DNA of 64,000 bases from Bradyrhizobium glycinis (GTDB lineage: Bacteria; Pseudomonadota; Alphaproteobacteria; Rhizobiales; Xanthobacteraceae): contig NZ_JACCHQ010000022.1 of assembly GCF_016031655.1 (NCBI RefSeq), forward strand, positions 1 through 64,000, written 5' to 3'. Both the position numbers and the translations under genes were made by a program. This document shows positions 15,684 through 24,271 of this stretch, piece by piece. Below the pieces are notes generated by a model that saw nothing but the letters and a program-made list of their open reading frames with translations, ran no database searches and was not told the origin of the DNA. Positions within the stretch are counted from its first letter, which is position 1, and each line of letters begins with the position of its first letter.

Positions 15684-18019
15684 GCCTTGCCCTTCTTGCC
15701 CTTGTTCTTTCCTTTCGCCTTCTTCCCCTTGCCGGGCTTTTGCTTCTCCGGCTTGCGTTTTCTCTCCGGACTGCGCCCCGGATGCGCCTTGGACGATTTG
15801 CGCTGCGGACGGAGCGGCCTGCGCTCGCGCGGGCCGCTGTCGCTCTCCGACGCCAGCAGCTCGAAGCGCAGGGCGCCCGCAATCGGAGCGGCCTCGATCA
15901 GGCGGACGTCGACGACATTGCCCAGCTGGTACATGGTGCCGCTGCGTGTGCCGACGAGGGCATGGCGGCCCTCGTCATAGTTGAAATATTCCGTGCCGAG
16001 GGACCGGATCGGGATCAGCCCGTCAGCGCCGGTCTCGGAGAGCTTCACGAACAGGCCGGCGCGGGTGACGCCGGAGACACGGCCCTGGAAGCTGGCACCG
16101 ATGCGGTCGGCGAGGTGATGGGCGATCAGGCGATCGACCGTCTCGCGCTCCGCCTTCATCGCGCGCCGCTCGGTCAGCGAGATATGCGCGGCCACTTCGC
16201 TTAAGCTTTCCGGCGTCTCGCTATCGGGCAGGGCGCCTTCGCCGAGGCCGAGCGCACGCACCAGCGCGCGGTGCACGACGAGGTCGGCATAGCGGCGGAT
16301 CGGCGAGGTGAAATGCGCATAGCGGCGCAGGTTCAGGCCAAAGTGACCGTAATTCTCTGAGGAATATTCGGCCTGCGCCTGCGCGCGCAGCACCACCTCG
16401 CTGACCAGCGGGTAATAGTCGTGGCCTTCGAGCTGAGCCAGCACGCGGTTGAACGTGGTGGGGCGCAGCGCGCCCGACTTGGCGAAGGGAACGTCCAGCG
16501 TTTCCAGGAATTCTGCGAGCGCGTGAACCTTCTCCAAGGTCGGCTCGTCATGCACGCGGTAGATCAGCGGCAGAGATTTTTTCTCCAATGTCTCCGCCGC
16601 GGCGACGTTGGCGAGGATCATGAACTCCTCGATGAGCTTGTGCGCATCGAGACGCTCGGGCACCACGACGCGGTCCACGGTGCCGTCGCTCTTCAAGAGG
16701 ATCTTGCGCTCGGGCAGGTCGAGATTGAGCGGATCGCGCTCGTCGCGCGCGCGCTTGGCGCAGCCATAGGCGGCATAGAGCGGCCTCAGGATTGGCTCGA
16801 GCAGGGGGCCGGTGGTGTCATCGGGCCGTCCGTCGATCGCGGCCTGCGCCTGCGCATAAGCGAGCTTGGCCGCCGAGCGCATCAGGATCCGATGAAAACT
16901 GTGCGAGCGCTTGCGGCCGTCGGGGCCGAGCACCATGCGCACTGCCAGCGCGCCGCGCGGCTCGCCCGGGACCAGCGAGCAGAGATTGTTGGAGATGCGC
17001 TCGGGCAGCATCGGCACGACGCGGTCGGGGAAATAGACCGAGTTGCCGCGGTCGAGCGCGTCGCGGTCGAGCGCCGTGCCCGGCCGCACGTAGAAGCTGA
17101 CATCGGCGATCGCGACGTTGACGATGAAGCCGCCCTTGTTGTTGGGATCCGGATCGGGTTCGGCATGCACGGCGTCGTCGTGATCCTTGGCGTCGGGCGG
17201 ATCGATGGTGACGAGCGGGACGTCGCGCCAGTCCTCGCGGCCCTTCAGATTGGCCGGCTCCGCCGCTTCCGCCTCGCGCTCGGCGGCGGAGGAGAACTGC
17301 AACGGAATGTCGTGAGCGTAGATCGCGATCAGGCTGATCGCCTTCTCGGTCTTGACCGAGCCGAGCTTCTCCTTGACCCGGCCGGAGGCGAGGCCAAAGC
17401 CGCGGGTGCGGACGATGTCGACGCTGACGAGGTCGCCGTCCTGTGCGCCCTGCGTGTCGGTCTTCGCGATGTTGAGCTCGCGGTCGGCGAACTTCTTGTC
17501 GACCGGGACGAGCCGTCCGCCGCCCTCGGGAAGCGCGCGGAACACGCCGAGGATGCGGCTCTTGGCCTTGTCGATGACCTTGATGATGCGGCCGCGATAG
17601 GCGGGACCTTCGTCGTCATCGCTGCGCTCGACGCGCAGCAGCGCGCGGTCGCCGATGCCGGCGGCGGTGCCGGGCTTGGGCCGGCGCGGCATCTCGATGA
17701 GAATTTTCGGCGGCTCGCCGTTCTCGACCTCGTCCCATTCGGCGGGGGAGGCGATCAGCTCGCCATCGTTGTCGCGGCCGGTGATGTCGGCCAGCAGCGT
17801 CGGCGGCAGCGCGTCCGGCTCGGAGACCTTGTGGCGTTTCTTCTTGATGATGCCGTCGTCGGCGAGCTCGCGCAGCATGCGCCTGAGCTCGGCGCGATCG
17901 GCGTTCTTCAGGCCGAACTCGCGTGCAATATCGCGAGTCCCGACCTTTCCCGGATTTGCCTTGATGAAGGCGACGATGGCTTGCCTGTCGGGAAAGCCAC
18001 GGTCTTTCTTTGGTTTCAC
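15677..18019 (-). CDS. rnr: Ribonuclease R
   Basis: This 780-residue 3'-5' exoribonuclease degrades structured RNA and takes part in rRNA and mRNA turnover. Domain order is a winged-helix start, cold-shock domains (about 80-230), the RNB catalytic domain with IDPPDAKDHDDAVH metal-binding aspartates (around 270), and an S1 domain (about 640-720). It ends with a lysine/arginine/glycine-rich tail of about 50 residues that likely binds RNA. It starts 20 bases after topA, so it is the second gene of that operon, and its stop overlaps DUF983. Confidence 0.95.
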   Translation of the reverse strand: MKPKKDRGFPDRQAIVAFIKANPGKVGTRDIAREFGLKNADRAELRRMLRELADDGIIKKKRHKVSEPDALPPTLLADITGRDNDGELIASPAEWDEVENGEPPKILIEMPRRPKPGTAAGIGDRALLRVERSDDDEGPAYRGRIIKVIDKAKSRILGVFRALPEGGGRLVPVDKKFADRELNIAKTDTQGAQDGDLVSVDIVRTRGFGLASGRVKEKLGSVKTEKAISLIAIYAHDIPLQFSSAAEREAEAAEPANLKGREDWRDVPLVTIDPPDAKDHDDAVHAEPDPDPNNKGGFIVNVAIADVSFYVRPGTALDRDALDRGNSVYFPDRVVPMLPERISNNLCSLVPGEPRGALAVRMVLGPDGRKRSHSFHRILMRSAAKLAYAQAQAAIDGRPDDTTGPLLEPILRPLYAAYGCAKRARDERDPLNLDLPERKILLKSDGTVDRVVVPERLDAHKLIEEFMILANVAAAETLEKKSLPLIYRVHDEPTLEKVHALAEFLETLDVPFAKSGALRPTTFNRVLAQLEGHDYYPLVSEVVLRAQAQAEYSSENYGHFGLNLRRYAHFTSPIRRYADLVVHRALVRALGLGEGALPDSETPESLSEVAAHISLTERRAMKAERETVDRLIAHHLADRIGASFQGRVSGVTRAGLFVKLSETGADGLIPIRSLGTEYFNYDEGRHALVGTRSGTMYQLGNVVDVRLIEAAPIAGALRFELLASESDSGPRERRPLRPQRKSSKAHPGRSPERKRKPEKQKPGKGKKAKGKNKGKKGKAW

Positions 18020-18039
18020 TTAACCTCTAATTCTTGATC

Positions 18040-20784
18040 TCAGGTCTTGCCGGCACTCTTCTTGGCCGGAGCCTTGGTGGCGGTTGCCTTGGTCGGCGAC
18101 GTCTTTGCGGTCGACGGCACGGCGGCGCGCGCCTTGCTGGTGGATTCGGATTTGGATTTGGCCGCGGCTTTCTTCGCAGCCGGCTTCTTCGGCTTCGGTG
18201 CGGCGTCCTCGCCGTCCGCTGCCTTCTTGGTCTTGGCCGGCTTTGCCGCCTTCTTGGCCTTGCCGCCGCCCTTTGCGCCGCCTTTGGCCGCGCGCTCGTC
18301 GATCAGCGCGATCGCCTGTGGCAGCGTGATGGTGTCCTTCTCGAACTCGGCGGGGATGGTCGCGTTGACGCCGCCCGCGGTGACATAGGCGCCGTAACGG
18401 CCGCTCTTCACGGTGACGGTGCCGAGGCTCGGATGATCGCCCAGCGCCTTGCCGGGATCGGCGCCGAAGCGGCGGCTCGGGCCCTTGGCGACCTTTTCCG
18501 CGATCAGCGTCACCGCGCGATTGAGGCCGATGTCGAACACCTCGTCGCCGGCCTCTAAGCTCGCATAGGTCTTCTCGTGCTTGACGAACGGCCCAAAGCG
18601 GCCGAGGCCGGCGGTGATCGGTTGGCCGGTCTCCGGATGCTTGCCGATCTCACGCGGCAGCGACAGCAGTTTCAGCGCGAGCTCGAGATCGACATCGGCG
18701 GGCGAGGTGCCCTTCGGAATACCGGCGCGCTTGGGCTTTTCGCCTTCCTCGTAATCCTTCTGCTCGCCGAGCTGGATATAGGGGCCGAAGCGGCCGGCCT
18801 TGACCCAGACATCGCGACCTGTGTCGGGATCCTGGCCGAGCGAACGGTCGGCAGTCGTCTCGCCGTCGGCGGCGAGCTGACGGGTGTAGCGGCATTCCGG
18901 ATAGTTCGAGCAGCCGACGAAGGCGCCGAACTTGCCGGCCTTGAGATTGAGGCGCCCGGTGCCGCAGTTCGGGCACTGGCGGACGTCGCCGCCATCGGCG
19001 CGCGGCGGATAGATGTGCGGCCCCAGCATCTCGTCGAGCACGTCGAGCACCTGCGCGACGCGCAGATCCTTGATGTCGTCGACGGCGCCGATGAAGTCGC
19101 GCCAGAAATCCTTCAGCACCTGCTGCCAGGAGATCTCGTTGTTGGAGATGCGGTCGAGCTGCTCCTCCAGCGCGGCGGTGAAGTCGTATTCGACATAGCG
19201 GCTGAAGAAGCTTTCCAGGAACGCGATCACGACGCGGCCCTTGTCCTCGCCGTGCAGGCGCTTCTTCTCCAGCTTGACGTAGCCGCGGTCCTTCAGGACC
19301 TGCAGGATCGAAGCATAGGTCGAGGGCCGGCCGATGCCGAGCTCTTCCATGCGCTTGACCAGCGAAGCCTCGGAGAAGCGCGGCGGCGGCTCGGTGAAAT
19401 GTTGGGTGACGGACAGGCTCTGCCGCTTCACGGCCTCGCCCTGGCTCATCGCGGGCAGGCGGCGGGAATCCTCGTCCTCCTCGTCGTCGCGGCCTTCCTG
19501 GTAGAGCGCGAGGAAGCCGTCGAACTTGACGACCTGGCCGGTGGCGCGCAGCTCCAGCGTGCGGGAGCCGGCCTTCGCCGTGATGTCGACGGTGGTGCGC
19601 TCGAGCTCGGCGGATTCCATCTGGCTCGCGATGGTGCGCTTCCAGATCAATTCATACAGCTTCGCCTGATCGGCATCGAGCTTGCGGCTCATGCTGTCGG
19701 GGCGGCGGGAGAGGTCGGTCGGGCGGATCGCTTCGTGCGCTTCCTGGGCGTTCTTGGCCTTGGCCTGGTACTGGCGCGGCGCGTCCGGCACGTAGGCGTT
19801 GCCGTAATCCTCGCCGATCACCTTGCGCGCCTGGGTGATCGCCTCGGGGGCGATCTGCACGCCGTCGGTCCGCATATAGGTAATGAGTCCGGTGGTCTCG
19901 CCGCCGATGTCGATGCCTTCATAGAGGCGCTGGGCGATGCGCATCGTGTGCGCCGGCGCAAATCCGTATTTGCGGCTGGCTTCCTGCTGCAGCGTCGAGG
20001 TGGTGAAGGGCGCCTGCGGATTGCGCCGGGCCGGCTTGGCATCGACCGCGGTGACCGCGTAAGTCGCCAGTTCCAGCGCCTTCTTGAAGTCTTCGGCTTC
20101 CGCGCCCGTGCCGATATCGAGGCGCTGGATCTTCTTGCCGTCGGCGCCGACGAGGCGTGCCTCGAAGGCATCGCCCCGCGGGGTGAGCAGGGTCGCGATC
20201 AGCGACCAATATTCGCGCGGCACGAACTTCTCGATCTCGAGCTCGCGGTCGCAGACGAGGCGCAGCGCCACCGACTGCACGCGGCCGGCCGAGCGGGCGC
20301 CCGGGAGCTTGCGCCACAGCACGGGGGAGAGGGTGAAGCCGACGAGGTAGTCGAGGGCGCGGCGCGCCATATAGGCGTCGACCAGTGCGCCGTCGATCTC
20401 GCGCGGGTTCTTCATCGCCTCCGAGACGGCCTGCTTGGTGATGGCGTTGAACACCACGCGCTCGATCTTCTGATCCTTCAGCGCGCGCTTCTCCTTCATC
20501 ACCTCCAGCACGTGCCAGGAGATGGCTTCGCCCTCGCGATCGGGGTCGGTCGCGAGAATTAGGCGCTCGGCGCCCTTCAGCGACTTCGCGATCTCGTTGA
20601 GCCGGCCGGCCGCCTTGGGGTCGACCTCCCAGATCATCTTGAAATTGGCGTCGGGATCGACGGAACCGTTCTTCGCCGGGAGATCGCGGACATGACCGAA
20701 CGAGGCCAGAACCTCATAGGACGAGCCCAAATACTTGTTGATCGTCTTGGCTTTCGCCGGCGACTCCACGATGACGATATTCAT
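18040..20784 (-). CDS. topA: DNA topoisomerase I
   Basis: This 914-residue type IA topoisomerase relaxes negative supercoils. The Toprim domain has Glu8 (IVESPAKAK) and DPDREGE at 80-86. The catalytic tyrosine is Tyr303 in ITYMRTDG. A four-cysteine zinc finger (CPNCG...GCSNYPEC) follows, then glycine-rich repeats of the FGPFVKH / GRYGAYV type and a lysine/alanine-rich tail of about 80 residues, common in rhizobial TopA. The ATG at 20784 is chosen because MNIVIVESPAKAK is the usual start; the frame is open about 100 bases further upstream. It leads the topA-rnr-DUF983-NUDIX operon. Confidence 0.97.
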   Translation of the reverse strand: MNIVIVESPAKAKTINKYLGSSYEVLASFGHVRDLPAKNGSVDPDANFKMIWEVDPKAAGRLNEIAKSLKGAERLILATDPDREGEAISWHVLEVMKEKRALKDQKIERVVFNAITKQAVSEAMKNPREIDGALVDAYMARRALDYLVGFTLSPVLWRKLPGARSAGRVQSVALRLVCDRELEIEKFVPREYWSLIATLLTPRGDAFEARLVGADGKKIQRLDIGTGAEAEDFKKALELATYAVTAVDAKPARRNPQAPFTTSTLQQEASRKYGFAPAHTMRIAQRLYEGIDIGGETTGLITYMRTDGVQIAPEAITQARKVIGEDYGNAYVPDAPRQYQAKAKNAQEAHEAIRPTDLSRRPDSMSRKLDADQAKLYELIWKRTIASQMESAELERTTVDITAKAGSRTLELRATGQVVKFDGFLALYQEGRDDEEDEDSRRLPAMSQGEAVKRQSLSVTQHFTEPPPRFSEASLVKRMEELGIGRPSTYASILQVLKDRGYVKLEKKRLHGEDKGRVVIAFLESFFSRYVEYDFTAALEEQLDRISNNEISWQQVLKDFWRDFIGAVDDIKDLRVAQVLDVLDEMLGPHIYPPRADGGDVRQCPNCGTGRLNLKAGKFGAFVGCSNYPECRYTRQLAADGETTADRSLGQDPDTGRDVWVKAGRFGPYIQLGEQKDYEEGEKPKRAGIPKGTSPADVDLELALKLLSLPREIGKHPETGQPITAGLGRFGPFVKHEKTYASLEAGDEVFDIGLNRAVTLIAEKVAKGPSRRFGADPGKALGDHPSLGTVTVKSGRYGAYVTAGGVNATIPAEFEKDTITLPQAIALIDERAAKGGAKGGGKAKKAAKPAKTKKAADGEDAAPKPKKPAAKKAAAKSKSESTSKARAAVPSTAKTSPTKATATKAPAKKSAGKT

Positions 20785-21012
20785 GTAGTTCCAGTAACTT
20801 ACGGGAAAATCTTGGGCCGAAAGCGAAAGGATTCGGGTCGGCCGTTTCGACCCGAACATGGGTGGTGAGCGGGCCCCTGTCAAATCGTGGGGTGTTGAAA
20901 GCAGCTACAATGGGAAAAGTTTCATATCGAAAAAGTTGCAAATTACCACCTTTGAGTTGCGGTTGATGTGGGCGTAATGTCCTGTCGGGGCATGGATTCG
21001 GGTGGGGTTCTG

Positions 21013-21252
21013 GTGACCAAGCCAGGAAAGAAACGGGCGCGCGCCGGATCCGGCGTGCGGGTGGGCTCGCGTCAGGAGGAAGCGGGGGAGGGCGGCGCGG
21101 ACGAAGCCGTGGCCTTCATCGCCGAGCAGACCGGCGCCTTACGCAAGCTGGCCGAGCGCCACAAGCTCGACGTGCTGCATTATCTCTTAGGCATGACGCA
21201 GCTCGAGGCGGACGAGCATCTGCGGCTGCGGACCAAGCGCAAGCTGTCGTGA
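21013..21252 (+). CDS. Small hypothetical protein, charged
   Basis: A frame starting with GTG at 21013 (after GGTGGGG) encodes 79 residues. The first 35 are basic and glycine-rich, then an acidic stretch leads into a predicted amphipathic helix region (AFIAEQTGALRKLAERHKLD) and a short LHYLLGMTQLEADEHLRLR segment. I do not recognise a family, but composition and the end structure look like a real protein, perhaps a partner-binding helical peptide. It is divergent from topA, 228 bases away. Earlier in-frame ATGs at 20968 and 20992 are possible starts. Confidence 0.6.
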   Translation: MTKPGKKRARAGSGVRVGSRQEEAGEGGADEAVAFIAEQTGALRKLAERHKLDVLHYLLGMTQLEADEHLRLRTKRKLS

Positions 21253-21286
21253 GAGAGTGGGGCAGTTGGATCCGCTGCTCTAACCC

Positions 21287-21366
21287 CGTCATTGCGAGCG
21301 CAGCGAAGCAATCCAGAGTCTTGCCGCAGAGGCAGTCTGGATTGCTTCGCTGCGCTCGCAATGACG
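21287..21366. repeat. Palindromic intergenic repeat, family A, copy 3
   Basis: CGTCATTGCGAGCGCAGCG and CGCTGCGCTCGCAATGACG are exact inverted arms, with the inner AAGCAATCCAGA / TCTGGATTGCTT pair. It marks the left border of the HxlR-SDR-azoreductase cassette. Confidence 0.93.
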
Positions 21367-21387
21367 GCGGAGTACCACTTGGGACGA

Positions 21388-21855
21388 TCACGCCGACTTG
21401 CGTCGCGGCATCGGCCGCGGCTTTAGCGTGGTGTCGGCCGGGCTGAGCAGCCGCCCGTCCTCGGCGCGCATTTCGAGCTTCTTCACCGGACGGCCCTTCG
21501 CGCGGTCGACCAGGATGGTCGCAATCTCCTCAGGGCGGTCGTCGAATTCCTCGCTCCATTGCCGCAGCGCGACCAGGATCGGGAAAGTGCCGCGGCCCTT
21601 CGGCGTCAGCACATATTCCTGATAGGCGCTGCCGTCGGAGGCGGGGGCGGTTTCGAGAATGCCGTGGTCGACCAGCGATCGCAGCCGCGCCGCCAGGATG
21701 TTCTTGGCCATGCCTAGCTTGTGCTGAAACTCGCCGAAGCGGCGGACGCCGAACAGCGCCTCGCGGATGATCAAGAGCGACCACCAGTCGCCGAGCGCCT
21801 CCAGCGATCGCGCGATCGGGCACGCATCGCCGGCAAAGCTCGTTCGTTTCACCAT
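21388..21855 (-). CDS. HxlR family transcriptional regulator
   Basis: This 155-residue protein is a winged-helix HxlR/YodB-type regulator. The core reads CPIARSLEALGDWWSLLIIREAL, then FGEFQHKLGMAKNILAARL and a wing with YVLTPKGR. The single cysteine at position 12 sits where redox-sensing Cys6/Cys7 lies in YodB-type proteins, so thiol-based sensing of quinones or aldehydes is possible but unproven. It is divergent from an SDR gene with a long inverted repeat between them, so it most likely controls that gene and itself. The C-terminal 40 residues are basic and probably flexible. Confidence 0.9.
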   Translation of the reverse strand: MVKRTSFAGDACPIARSLEALGDWWSLLIIREALFGVRRFGEFQHKLGMAKNILAARLRSLVDHGILETAPASDGSAYQEYVLTPKGRGTFPILVALRQWSEEFDDRPEEIATILVDRAKGRPVKKLEMRAEDGRLLSPADTTLKPRPMPRRKSA

Positions 21856-21899
21856 CGTCGTCCAACCTGTCGCGGTCTGCCGATCACGCGCTTGTGTGG

Positions 21900-21950
21900 T
21901 TGCATCATAAAACCAAAGGGCCTAGATGGCAACTTGGTTTTATCATGCAA
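21900..21950. promoter_or_regulatory. Long inverted repeat in the HxlR/SDR divergent promoter
   Basis: Arm TTGCATCATAAAACCAA (21900-21916) and arm TTGGTTTTATCATGCAA (21934-21950) match as inverted copies at 16 of 17 positions, with a 17-bp spacer. The outer TTGCAT of each arm could also serve as a -35 hexamer for the two opposed genes. It is the likely HxlR operator. Confidence 0.75.
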
Positions 21951-21965
21951 CTACTGGAGGCGAGC

Positions 21966-22739
21966 GTGAGACTGAAGGACAAGACGGCCCTGATCACCGG
22001 CGGCAATAGCGGCATCGGCCTCGCAACGGCCAAACTGTTCGTAGCCGAGGGCGCCAAGATGGTGATCACCGGGCGCAACAAGGAGACGCTGGCGGCGGCT
22101 GCGAAGGAGCTCGGGCCGAACGCGCTCGCCCTGCCAGCGGACGCGACGGATATCGCGGCGACGGAAGCTGCGATCAAGCGGGGCGCGGAAAAGTTCGGCA
22201 AGTTCGACATCGTGTTCGCCAACGCCGGCATCGCCGGCGGCACGCCGCTGGGATCGGCGACACCAGAGGTGTTCGAAAAGGTGATCAGCACCAACCTGAC
22301 CGGCGTGTTCTTCACCGTTCAATCCGCATTGCCCCATCTCAACGACAATGCCTCGATCATCCTCAACGGCTCGGTGATCTCGGTGCTCGGCATTCCCGGC
22401 TACTCGGCGTATGGCGCGGCGAAGGCCGGCGTGCGGGCGATGGCGCGGATCATGGCTTCAGAACTGTCGCCGCGCGGAATCCGCGTCAACGTGGTGGCGC
22501 CGGGTGCGATCCGCACCCCGATCTGGGGGCCGGCAACGGCGACGCCGGAAGCCGAGAAGGCGTTCGAAAAGCGGATCGGGCTGATGACGCCGCTCGGCCG
22601 GCTCGGTGAAACGGATCACGTTGCGAAGACGGTGCTGTTCCTCGCCTCCGATGATTCCGCGCATGTGCAGGGCCAGGAAATTTTCGTCGACGGCGGCGCG
22701 GTGGCCTCGCCGAGTGGCGCGCCGATCTATCGCGGCTAA
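21966..22739 (+). CDS. SDR family NAD(P)-dependent oxidoreductase
   Basis: This 257-residue classical short-chain dehydrogenase has the dinucleotide motif TGGNSGIG (about 12-19), the ANAG stability motif (NAGIAGG), the catalytic Ser in NGSVIS, and the YSAYGAAK Tyr-x3-Lys pair, followed by PGAIRTPI. The start is a GTG at 21966 with GGAGG six bases ahead; an ATG at 21945 falls inside the operator. It is divergent from an HxlR regulator and likely induced by the regulator's signal. The substrate is unknown; reduction of a carbonyl or quinone is plausible from context. Confidence 0.92.
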   Translation: MRLKDKTALITGGNSGIGLATAKLFVAEGAKMVITGRNKETLAAAAKELGPNALALPADATDIAATEAAIKRGAEKFGKFDIVFANAGIAGGTPLGSATPEVFEKVISTNLTGVFFTVQSALPHLNDNASIILNGSVISVLGIPGYSAYGAAKAGVRAMARIMASELSPRGIRVNVVAPGAIRTPIWGPATATPEAEKAFEKRIGLMTPLGRLGETDHVAKTVLFLASDDSAHVQGQEIFVDGGAVASPSGAPIYRG

Positions 22740-22805
22740 CACATCAAGCGAACCTGCTCGGGCGCAACATTCGCGTTGCGCCCGACGCGTTGGCCGTGGC
22801 CAGGG

Positions 22806-22909
22806 CTAAAGCGCGATGCGATTGGGATGAATCGTCATCGCGCTTTAGGTTATTGTTTGAGCATGATCTTTTCGGAAAACCGCTCCGCACTTTTCCGGAT
22901 CATGCTCTA
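22806..22909. repeat. Compound palindromic repeat, family G
   Basis: There are two hairpins in tandem. CTAAAGCGCGATG / CATCGCGCTTTAG comes first, then GAGCATGATC / GATCATGCTC around TTTTCGGAAAAC...ACTTTTCCG. Its last bases overlap the azoR stop codon, so it may serve as the 3' end of both convergent transcripts (SDR from the left, azoR from the right). The layout is the same as a repeat well known from Bradyrhizobium. Confidence 0.88.
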
Positions 22910-23515
22910 GGCCGCGCGCAGGCTGGTTGCCGACTGGAGCGCGCCAGCGATCGCCTTCTCGCGGTGCTCCGGCCCGACCTGGATGCCGTCGGCGGGGATG
23001 AATTCGAGGTTGGTGATCCCGATAAAGCCGAACACCCAACGCAGATAGGTTTCGAGATGCTCGCCGGCTGCGTAGGGCGTCTCGGCGCCATAATAGCCGC
23101 CGCGCGAGACCGCCACGATCACGCGCTTGCCGCCGGCGAGCCCCTCCGGACCGGACGCGCCGTACTTGAAAGTCTTCCCCGGCACCAGGATGCGGTCGAT
23201 CCAGGCCTTGAGCTGGCTCGGAATGGTGAAGTTGTACATGGGCGCACCAATCACGACGATTTCGGCGGCCAGGAACTCCTCCAGCGCTGCGGAGCTTGCG
23301 GCAAGGTCTGGTCCAAGCTCCGCCGGCGCGGCGGCACCTTGCGCGGCGGCAAGGTGCGATCCGGAGAGGTGGGCAAGCGGCGTCTCGGTCAGGTCGCGAT
23401 AGACCACTTGAAGCGAGGGCGTCGCCCGCCGGAGCCGGTCGACGATGGCAGCGGAAACCTGCCGGCTGACGGAGTGAGGGCCGAGCACGCTGGAATCGAT
23501 GTGGAGGAGTTTCAT
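22907..23515 (-). CDS. azoR: FMN-dependent NADH:quinone oxidoreductase / azoreductase
   Basis: This 202-residue flavodoxin-fold AcpD/AzoR protein reduces azo dyes and quinones by two electrons using NADH and bound FMN. The start MKLLHIDSSVLGPHSVSR is the FMN phosphate loop, PMYNFTIPSQLKAWIDR contacts the isoalloxazine, and VSRGGYY closes the site. It is divergent from a second HxlR regulator (start 23599), an arrangement known for quinone-inducible azoreductases such as YodB/AzoR1. The gene ends within the family G repeat. Confidence 0.93.
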   Translation of the reverse strand: MKLLHIDSSVLGPHSVSRQVSAAIVDRLRRATPSLQVVYRDLTETPLAHLSGSHLAAAQGAAAPAELGPDLAASSAALEEFLAAEIVVIGAPMYNFTIPSQLKAWIDRILVPGKTFKYGASGPEGLAGGKRVIVAVSRGGYYGAETPYAAGEHLETYLRWVFGFIGITNLEFIPADGIQVGPEHREKAIAGALQSATSLRAA

Positions 23516-23526
23516 ATGGGGTCACC

Positions 23527-23547
23527 CTGGTATAAGTTTGTAACCAG
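23527..23547. promoter_or_regulatory. Possible HxlR operator in the azoR/HxlR divergent promoter
   Basis: CTGGT, 11 bases, ACCAG forms an inverted repeat 11 bases from the azoR start. The core TATAAGTTTGTAA is AT-rich in a GC-rich context. It overlaps a TATACC candidate -10 for azoR. Only the outer five bases on each side are symmetric. Confidence 0.45.
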
Positions 23548-23598
23548 CGCTACATGAGTGACTATCGAAATCCCCGCAAGAACGCACTTTTTTGAGCC

Positions 23599-24039
23599 AT
23601 GGGCACATCATTGAAACCTGCGAACATCGAAATGCCTGCTCCGCCGCGGCCAAATCCGAGGCCGGATACCAGGCCCATGCCGGATCCCAACCATGCGGAC
23701 TGCCGTGGGGTCGCCTCCGTGCTGTCCCGCGTCGGCGACAAATGGAGCGTGTTCGTCATCATGATGCTGAGCGACGGGCCAAAGCGCTTCAACGAGCTCA
23801 AGCGCATGATCAACGGCATCTCGCAGCGGATGTTGACCCTGACGCTGCGCGGCCTCGAGCGCGACGGCCTCGTTACGCGCACGATCTTTCCGACCATCCC
23901 GCCGCGGGTGGACTATGAGCTGACCGAGCTTGGCCACGGGCTGTCGCGGCCCGTCGAGGCGCTCGGCAAATGGGCGAAGGAGCATCTCGATCAGATCGAG
24001 GCCGCACGCACCCAGTTCGACCAGCGCAACGACGGTTAG
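23599..24039 (+). CDS. HxlR family transcriptional regulator
   Basis: This 146-residue winged-helix protein has the HxlR core CRGVASVLSRVGDKWSVFVIMML, FNELKRMINGISQRMLTLTLRGL and the wing RVDYELTELGHGL. The conserved cysteine (Cys35 in DCRG) sits just before the first helix, as in thiol-sensing members. About 30 proline-rich residues precede the domain. It is divergent from azoR and probably represses it until electrophilic stress. It is only distantly similar to the HxlR protein at 21388, so the two are not a recent duplication. Confidence 0.9.
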   Translation: MGTSLKPANIEMPAPPRPNPRPDTRPMPDPNHADCRGVASVLSRVGDKWSVFVIMMLSDGPKRFNELKRMINGISQRMLTLTLRGLERDGLVTRTIFPTIPPRVDYELTELGHGLSRPVEALGKWAKEHLDQIEAARTQFDQRNDG

Positions 24040-24094
24040 GGCAGATCAAGCTCGGTTGACCGATGTGACCGGCCGTCACTGGAGCAGGTGCGCT

Positions 24095-24254
24095 TCACCC
24101 TCTCCTGGAGGGGGAGGGTCGGCTCACGTCGAGCGCAGCGAAATGTGAGCCGGGGTGGGGTGACAGTCTCTCCGCCGATGCAGTGCCCGAGTGGAGAGAT
24201 CACCCCGCCCCGCTCGCGCTGCGCGCGATCGACCCTCCCCCTCCAGGGAAGGGT
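24095..24254. repeat. Palindromic intergenic repeat, family H
   Basis: The outer arms ACCCTCTCCTGGAGGGGGAG and CTCCCCCTCCAGGGAAGGGT face each other, with inner CGAGCGCAGCG / CGCTGCGCGCG-type and CGGGGTGGGGTGA / TCACCCCGCCCCG pairs. It marks the right border of the HxlR cassette, before dprA. Confidence 0.82.
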
Positions 24255-24271
24255 AACAGCACGAACCAGCT

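Noticed and set aside
16421..20562. Very long open frames antisense to rnr and topA (over 500 and 600 codons)
   Set aside because: High GC at third positions keeps the opposite strand open. The products are arginine/alanine/glycine-rich without family motifs, while the minus-strand genes show full RNase R and topoisomerase motifs.
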